Source: Spirochaetales bacterium
Lineage (GTDB): Bacteria > Spirochaetota > Spirochaetia > SZUA-6 > JAFGRV01
Assembly: GCA_016930085.1 (NCBI GenBank)
Contig: JAFGHO010000049.1
Location: 1-62,339 of the forward strand
Direction of reading: 5' to 3'
Length of the DNA: 62,339 bases
Shown: in pieces, positions 58,241 through 62,339 of the stretch
Position numbering within the stretch: the first letter of the stretch is position 1
Layout: each line of letters begins with the position of its first letter
Program-made: the position numbers and the translations under genes
Notes under the pieces: model-generated
Told to the model about the DNA's origin: nothing
Databases searched by the model: none
The model's input: the letters and a program-made list of their open reading frames with translations, nothing else

Positions 58241-58626
58241 GAATTTTAAAGAAATTTCTTGGTTCAAAGCTGTTTTTATGATATACTTGTCTGTCATCAT
58301 ATATGTAAAAGGTAATATAAATATAAAAATGAAAGGATAAAAGCATGAAACGTGAGAAATTTAAGGTAAAAACAGTATGTATAATGTTCATTGTGCTTGT
58401 ATTGTGTGCGGGACAGGTTTTCTCGCAGCAATGCGGAGACGTCAATGCAAGCGGAAGTATCGATATTGTCGACGCACTCATTATCGCCCAGGCTTATGTG
58501 GGATTAAATCCGGCAAATTATGATTCCTCGGTAGCGGACGTGAATGCGAGCGGCGGTATCGATATTGTGGATGCCCTTTTAGTGGCGCAATACTACGTCG
58601 GTCTTGCTTCTTCACTCAACTGCGGC
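58241..58626 (+). repeat. Duplicated promoter-signal peptide-dockerin cassette, copy 1
   Basis: This stretch matches 60170-60555 over about 385 bases, covering promoter, leader, signal peptide and dockerin. After it the two genes diverge completely. Confidence 0.85.
58259..58287 (+). promoter_or_regulatory. Extended -10 sigma-70 promoter of the GH45 gene
   Basis: TTGGTT (58259-58264) and TATACT (58282-58287) with 17 bases between them, plus a TG one base before the -10. The same arrangement is preserved at 60188-60216, which supports function. Confidence 0.75.
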
Positions 58627-59655
58627 ACCCAGACAGCGGTTCCCACAGATCCTCCATCCGTTACAAATCCTCCGTCTATTACGGATCCTCCGTCTATTAC
58701 GGATCCTCCGTCCGTCACAAATCCTCCGGGGGGGAACGTCGATTGCTCCAAATCAACGACATGGTCCGCCGAAACGACCTACGAAGGCTCAGGAGCGAGA
58801 GTGATCTATAACGGCAATTTGTATGAACAGAAGTGGTATACGGTAAATGAAAATCCGGAGGAGTATTCGGGAGATGAGTACGCCTGGAAATTGATCGGCG
58901 CATGCGATCCCAACACTGTGCCGCCACCTGTCAATCCCATACCGGGGGCCAACGGGTATGCCACCCGTTATTGGGACTGCTGTAAACCTCATTGCAGCTG
59001 GCCTAATAATCTTCCGGATGTTATGCCTCCAATGCAGACCTGTGCCAAAGACGGTGTAACCGAACAATCAGATCCTCTTTTGAACAGCTCATGTGGTGCC
59101 AATGGGCCTGCATACACGTGTTTTAAATTAATACCGTGGGCTGTCAATTCCAATCTTTCCTATGGGTTTGCGGCGACCAGCAGCGGAGATATCTGCGGGA
59201 GATGCTTTGAACTGGAGTTTACCGGAGAAGGCCATTATGGATATAGTCCCGGTGCAGTGGCTATTAAAGGAAAGAAAATGATTGTCATGGCTATCAATAT
59301 CGGGTACGATGTTGCCGGCGGCCAGGTTGATATTTTGATCCCCGGCGGCGGCGTCGGTGCCTTTGATGCCTGTTCGACTCAATGGGGCGTATCAAAATCC
59401 GAAATGGGGGCTCAATACGGCGGATTATTATCTGCATGTCAGGAGCAATACGGTTATCAGGATCTTGCCGCTCTGAAAAATTGTCTGAAATCCAAAAATG
59501 ATGCGTTGTTTCGAAGCAGGGGATTGACCCAAATGGCCGAAGGTCTTGACTGGTTTATCGACTGGTATCAGGCCGCCGATAATCCCAATATCATTACAAG
59601 AGAAGTATCGTGTCCCGTTGAATTGGAAACGTTATCAGGTATGCAGCGGCCGTAA
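58345..59655 (+). CDS. Dockerin-bearing GH45 endoglucanase
   Basis: Predicted to cleave cellulose internally with inversion. After the signal peptide (1-28) comes an N-terminal dockerin (29-95, F-hands DVNASGSIDIVDAL and DVNASGGIDIVDAL), a proline-rich repeat linker (about 100-132), a CBM5/12-like module (about 133-188, WSAETTYEGSGARVIYNGNLY) and the GH45 domain (about 205-425). The GH45 hallmark TRYWDCCKPHCSW holds D211; the second acidic residue is D341 in GVGAFDACSTQWG. Many cysteines are paired as in fungal GH45 enzymes. The family is common in fungi and rare in bacteria. An AAAGGA ribosome binding site precedes the start. Confidence 0.92.
   Translation: MKREKFKVKTVCIMFIVLVLCAGQVFSQQCGDVNASGSIDIVDALIIAQAYVGLNPANYDSSVADVNASGGIDIVDALLVAQYYVGLASSLNCGTQTAVPTDPPSVTNPPSITDPPSITDPPSVTNPPGGNVDCSKSTTWSAETTYEGSGARVIYNGNLYEQKWYTVNENPEEYSGDEYAWKLIGACDPNTVPPPVNPIPGANGYATRYWDCCKPHCSWPNNLPDVMPPMQTCAKDGVTEQSDPLLNSSCGANGPAYTCFKLIPWAVNSNLSYGFAATSSGDICGRCFELEFTGEGHYGYSPGAVAIKGKKMIVMAINIGYDVAGGQVDILIPGGGVGAFDACSTQWGVSKSEMGAQYGGLLSACQEQYGYQDLAALKNCLKSKNDALFRSRGLTQMAEGLDWFIDWYQAADNPNIITREVSCPVELETLSGMQRP
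58645..58728 (+). repeat. 18-bp tandem repeat encoding the P/T/S linker
   Basis: Four full units and a partial unit of 18 bases with shared core GATCCTCC/AATCCTCC encode the DPPSVT/NPPSIT linker of the GH45 enzyme. Slippage could change linker length. It is in frame and not a CRISPR. Confidence 0.9.
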
Positions 59656-59746
59656 TGCCGGCCGCAACCGGGTATTACGAGACTGTCGAATTTATTATTT
59701 TGAAGCCCGTCTCTCCCGGGCCAACGCTTTAAGAATTTGCGTTAAG

Positions 59747-60050
59747 AAAATTTCTCACAGGTCGCACAGAGGAAGATATTTATTTCTCTTCCCCTGTGTT
59801 CTCCGCGAGCTTTGTGAGAAACCTTAAAGAAATTAATATTGTATCTTACCAAGCACACCAGAAGACACAGAGGAAGAATAGTTGTCCTCTTCCACCGGGT
59901 TACAACATTCTTTTTACCGTTCGGGTATTGCGTTTTTATATTGAAGCTTTTTCCGCAGAAAGGCTTCCGGTAGCCTGTTTCAGCGGCGCCGGGGTCAGAC
60001 CGGGACAGGACGCAGAGACGGGGACTCGTGAAGCAATCTCTTCGAAAAAG
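59747..60050 (+). repeat. Composite intergenic repeat, copy B
   Basis: A left part (59747-59881) begins AAAATTTCTCAC, contains a palindromic unit with CACAGAGGAAGA, and has an inner segment (59814-59845) that is the reverse complement of the one in copy C. The right part (59898-60050) matches copies A and C directly. The G/A-rich CGCAGAGG-type blocks resemble a degenerate class of short repeats found in many environmental bacteria. Confidence 0.75.
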
Positions 60051-60169
60051 TCGATAAATAGGATAAGGGGTTATTTGCGCGTTTTGACGGCAGGTGACTG
60101 TCGGTGTGCGTTACGTGTAAAAAAAGAATCTGGAAGGGATCAACAGGATGTATGAAAGATCAAAACAAG

Positions 60170-60555
60170 GAATTTTGCAGAAAATTATTGGTTCAAATCC
60201 ATTTCTATGATATACTGGTATGGAATCGCATATTTATAAAGAAACATAAATATAATAGAAAGGATAAAAAACATGAAAAGGGAGAATGTTAAGGTAAAAA
60301 CAGCATGTATTATTTCAATTGTGCTTGTATTGTGCGCGGGACAGGTTTTCTCGCAAGAATGCGGAGATGTCAATGCAAGCGGAGATATCAATATCGTCGA
60401 TGCACTCCTTGTCGCCCAGGCATATGTGGGATTAAATCCTGCGAATTACAATTCCTCGGTAGCGGACGTGAATGGGGACGGCGGCGTTAATATTGTGGAT
60501 GCGCTTTTAATCGCACAATATTACGTTGGTCTTGTTTCTTCATTACCCGACTGCG
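60170..60555 (+). repeat. Duplicated promoter-signal peptide-dockerin cassette, copy 2
   Basis: Second copy of the 58241-58626 cassette. Long identical blocks such as GTGCTTGTATTGTG and GGACAGGTTTTCTCGCA remain. Confidence 0.85.
60188..60216 (+). promoter_or_regulatory. Extended -10 sigma-70 promoter of the expansin gene
   Basis: TTGGTT (60188-60193) and TATACT (60211-60216) spaced by 17 bases, with TGA directly before the -10, as at 58259-58287. Confidence 0.75.
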
Positions 60556-61790
60556 GCGGGGGGACGCCGGCACCGACGGCAGGTACCGGAGAAACACCGG
60601 ATCCCAATCGTACCCAGGCGCCGTATCCCGCCGTCGACGCTTCCTCGTGCGGAGGCTGGGTGCTAAAAGACAACGTATGCACCGCCCGGTACTGCAGCAA
60701 CGACTTGTCCTCGCAGGACTGCGGCGGCTGCGGAGGAAACACCGGAGCCCTGTGCGAGGTGGTGAGTTCCAAGGCGGCCGTCTCCGGTTCGTGGCCGCCG
60801 GTCACGTCGGTGAGCAACAATGAGCCCTGGCACTACTCCCGTTCGACGAACTTCGGGATAACCCTGGCCGGCGCGTGCCAGTTCGGAATATATAATGTCT
60901 GCTCAACGGCAATCAAATCCGGAGACAAATATTATCAGTCGGAATGCCAGGCCTTTTGCTCGGCATACCCGGACCTTTGCGCCGAGCCCCCCGGTAATAC
61001 CTTCCGTGGGAACTGGGCGGCGCCGCAAGGCAACTACTACACCCAGTACTGGCCGACTCTTTCCGGCGACCTCGACAATTATCTGAGCTGCGGTGAGTGT
61101 TTCGAAGTCAAGCTCGTCAAGAAAGACGGCACCGATTATCAAACCGGTGAGTCCGGCTATACACCACCGATCACCCTTGTCATCAATGACTCCTGTCCTT
61201 GCGCGCCCAATGCGAAATGGTGCTGCGGCGCGGGGCGTAATCACTGCTACGAAGTCGATGATTTCAAATACGGCTGTCCCATGCCCGGAGGAGACCTTCC
61301 GACAGACCGCGATCCCAGTCCCGAAGAGAGTATCCACCTCGATCTTGGCGCTATCGCCATGGCCCGTTTACAATCAGGCAATGCCAATGGAGAGATAATA
61401 GACGGCGTTGTCCCCATTAAATACCGGCGCGTGCCGTGCCCTGCGGTGGGCAACGTGCATATCCAGATGTTCAAGGGGGCATCCGAATACTGGTTCGGGC
61501 TTTCCGTTGTCAACGTCGCCGGTCTGGGATCAGTCACGATTGTCGAAGCGCAGCTTGCATCCGGTGAATGGGTGGCATTGAATCGCGATCAAAACTACAC
61601 GAGTTCACGGCCGCAGGAGCGGGCCGGCACCTGGGTTGTCCCGCAAGGAGCCGGTCCTTTCGAACTTCCCGTTTCCCTGCGTTTTACCGACCCGTCGGGC
61701 ACCACCCTCGTGGCCAACGATGCGATCAAGGCCTGGACGAATTCGAGTATGGAGAATATGTACTTCATCGACACGGGCGTGCAGTTCTGA
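60273..61790 (+). CDS. Dockerin-bearing plant-type expansin
   Basis: Predicted to loosen cellulose-xyloglucan contacts without hydrolysis. It has the same signal peptide (1-28) and N-terminal dockerin (29-95) as the GH45 enzyme, then a P/T linker, a cysteine-rich double-psi barrel (about 120-390) and a C-terminal CBM63-like domain (about 390-505). YRRVPC at 384-389 and HLDLGAIAMARL (D357) match plant expansins (usual forms YRRVPC and HFDLS), and CGECFEV matches the barrel's CGACFEI. Bacterial expansins usually lack a YRRVPC motif and many of these cysteines, so the gene may have come from a eukaryote or from an uncommon bacterial lineage. An AAAGGA ribosome binding site precedes the start. 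Confidence 0.88.
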   Translation: MKRENVKVKTACIISIVLVLCAGQVFSQECGDVNASGDINIVDALLVAQAYVGLNPANYNSSVADVNGDGGVNIVDALLIAQYYVGLVSSLPDCGGGTPAPTAGTGETPDPNRTQAPYPAVDASSCGGWVLKDNVCTARYCSNDLSSQDCGGCGGNTGALCEVVSSKAAVSGSWPPVTSVSNNEPWHYSRSTNFGITLAGACQFGIYNVCSTAIKSGDKYYQSECQAFCSAYPDLCAEPPGNTFRGNWAAPQGNYYTQYWPTLSGDLDNYLSCGECFEVKLVKKDGTDYQTGESGYTPPITLVINDSCPCAPNAKWCCGAGRNHCYEVDDFKYGCPMPGGDLPTDRDPSPEESIHLDLGAIAMARLQSGNANGEIIDGVVPIKYRRVPCPAVGNVHIQMFKGASEYWFGLSVVNVAGLGSVTIVEAQLASGEWVALNRDQNYTSSRPQERAGTWVVPQGAGPFELPVSLRFTDPSGTTLVANDAIKAWTNSSMENMYFIDTGVQF

Positions 61791-61891
61791 TGCCTGTCTC
61801 TATCGCCGGCACACGGTCTTAAGGGGAGAAACGACGCTATAGATCAGGTAATCACTGGTGATTACTGATTTTGTCCGGAATTTACATTAAT

Positions 61892-62105
61892 AAAATTTCT
61901 CACGAGGCGCGCGGAGAAAGATGTTCAATTCTCTTCCTCCGTGTCCTTTTTGTACTCCGTGTGATACAATATTAATTTCTTTATGGTTTCTCACGAAACT
62001 CGCAGAGGATAGAGAGGAAGAATAGCTATTCTTTTCAACCATCCGGGTATTGCGCTTTTTTTGAGACTTTTTCAACAGAAAGGCTTCCGGCGGCGCCGGG
62101 AACAG
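61892..62105 (+). repeat. Composite intergenic repeat, copy C (inverted core)
   Basis: Outer parts (AAAATTTCTCAC at 61892-61903, GAGGAAGAATAG at 62014-62025, then 62041-62105) have the same direction as in copy B, but the core at 61963-61994 is the reverse complement of 59814-59845 with one mismatch in 32 bases. Confidence 0.75.
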
Positions 62106-62151
62106 TATATTCGAACCCGTCATGTTTATTTGATACAATACGAGCAGATCC

Positions 62152-62262
62152 GCGGAGGTATTGAAGATTTCACTTGATGAGCATATTCCAGGTGTTCCGC
62201 CGAATACGTATCTTGCACGGGCAATGAACTATACCCTGAACGAGTGGGATCATTTATACTGA
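62152..62262 (+). pseudogene. IS66-family transposase C-terminal remnant
   Basis: A short open stretch reads LDEHIPGVPPNTYLARAMNY and continues TLNEWDHLY before a TGA at 62260-62262. It matches the conserved region near the end of IS66 transposases (usual form P-x-V-P-P-K-S-x-x-x-K-A-x-x-Y-x-L-N-x-W). There is no start, no flanking insertion-sequence structure and a premature stop, so this is debris from an old insertion. Confidence 0.65.
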
Positions 62263-62284
62263 CAATTAATTAAATTGTCAGTAT
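62256..62284. repeat. Perfect 12-bp inverted repeat next to the IS66 remnant
   Basis: ATACTGACAATT (62256-62267) and AATTGTCAGTAT (62273-62284) flank a five-base loop. It begins inside the transposase remnant's stop codon and could be an end structure of another mobile element, or a terminator-like hairpin. Confidence 0.6.
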
Positions 62285-62339
62285 TTCCGATTGTAATGAG
62301 TTTGTCAGTTTCTTTTATTATAACGAATTAGATGGAATA

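Larger units (their letters stand above)
59656..60272. other. Intergenic region with composite repeat and promoter
   Basis: Contains repeat copy B (59747-60050), about 120 bases without recognisable features, and the start of the second expression cassette with its promoter. No gene was seen; short open frames on the plus strand lack start signals and match the repeat. Confidence 0.5.

Noticed and set aside
58645..58728. Regular short repeats that could suggest a CRISPR
   Set aside because: The repeats are 18 bases without spacers, in frame, and code for a proline-rich linker.

Overview
The window reads as chromosome of a free-living, plant-polysaccharide-degrading anaerobic bacterium, most likely a member of the Spirochaetota. 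This is an inference: there is no rRNA or marker gene here. The pointers are many secreted lipoproteins with relaxed spirochaete-like lipoboxes, dockerin modules on several exported proteins, a 7TM-DISM hybrid kinase, a caspase/cyclase-like gene pair and TPR-rich membrane proteins. No tRNA, rRNA, CRISPR array or intact insertion sequence was seen.

Layout. 0-12 kb: a GH10 xylanase lipoprotein with two CBM9-like domains, a convergent beta-propeller-like secreted protein, then the classic pair alpha-2-macroglobulin lipoprotein plus penicillin-binding protein 1C, and a secreted DUF2202 protein closed by a strong terminator. 13-20 kb: a self-contained sigma-54 locus made of an NtrC-type response regulator, a near-perfect -24/-12 promoter with an upstream palindrome, an unrecognised secreted protein, and a giant hybrid kinase with HK-REC-HK order. 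20-26 kb (minus strand): a class III adenylate cyclase, a von Willebrand A protein with a CsgG/FlgO-like tail, and an M16 zinc protease. 26-31 kb: a lipoprotein, a GNAT acetyltransferase, and a divergent pair consisting of a cyclase-like protein with a helical N-terminus and a caspase-fold protein with a degenerate cyclase-like C-terminus, followed by a VOC protein. 31-38 kb: a serine hydrolase, a three-gene ABC-2 exporter, an N-formylglutamate amidohydrolase-like protein and a glycosyltransferase-TPR membrane protein.

38-54 kb: a dockerin protein, then after an AT-rich 540-bp gap an apparent five-gene operon (TPR membrane protein, predicted beta-barrel protein, two lipoproteins, and a 3282-residue SpvB/TcdB/Rhs protein whose C-terminal tip looks like a PD-(D/E)xK-type nuclease). 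No immunity gene follows it. 54-62 kb: dockerin proteins, including a cohesin-like plus dockerin protein, a GH45 endoglucanase and a plant-type expansin. The last two share a duplicated promoter-signal peptide-dockerin cassette. This end is littered with degenerate intergenic repeats (one with an inverted core), a decayed gene, a DnaJ-domain gene and an IS66 remnant, so it looks like a region where modules have been shuffled.

The strongest candidates for something new are the caspase/cyclase-like pair, the sigma-54 secreted-protein locus, the Rhs operon with its uncharacterised accessory proteins, and the cassette-based cell-wall-degrading genes.
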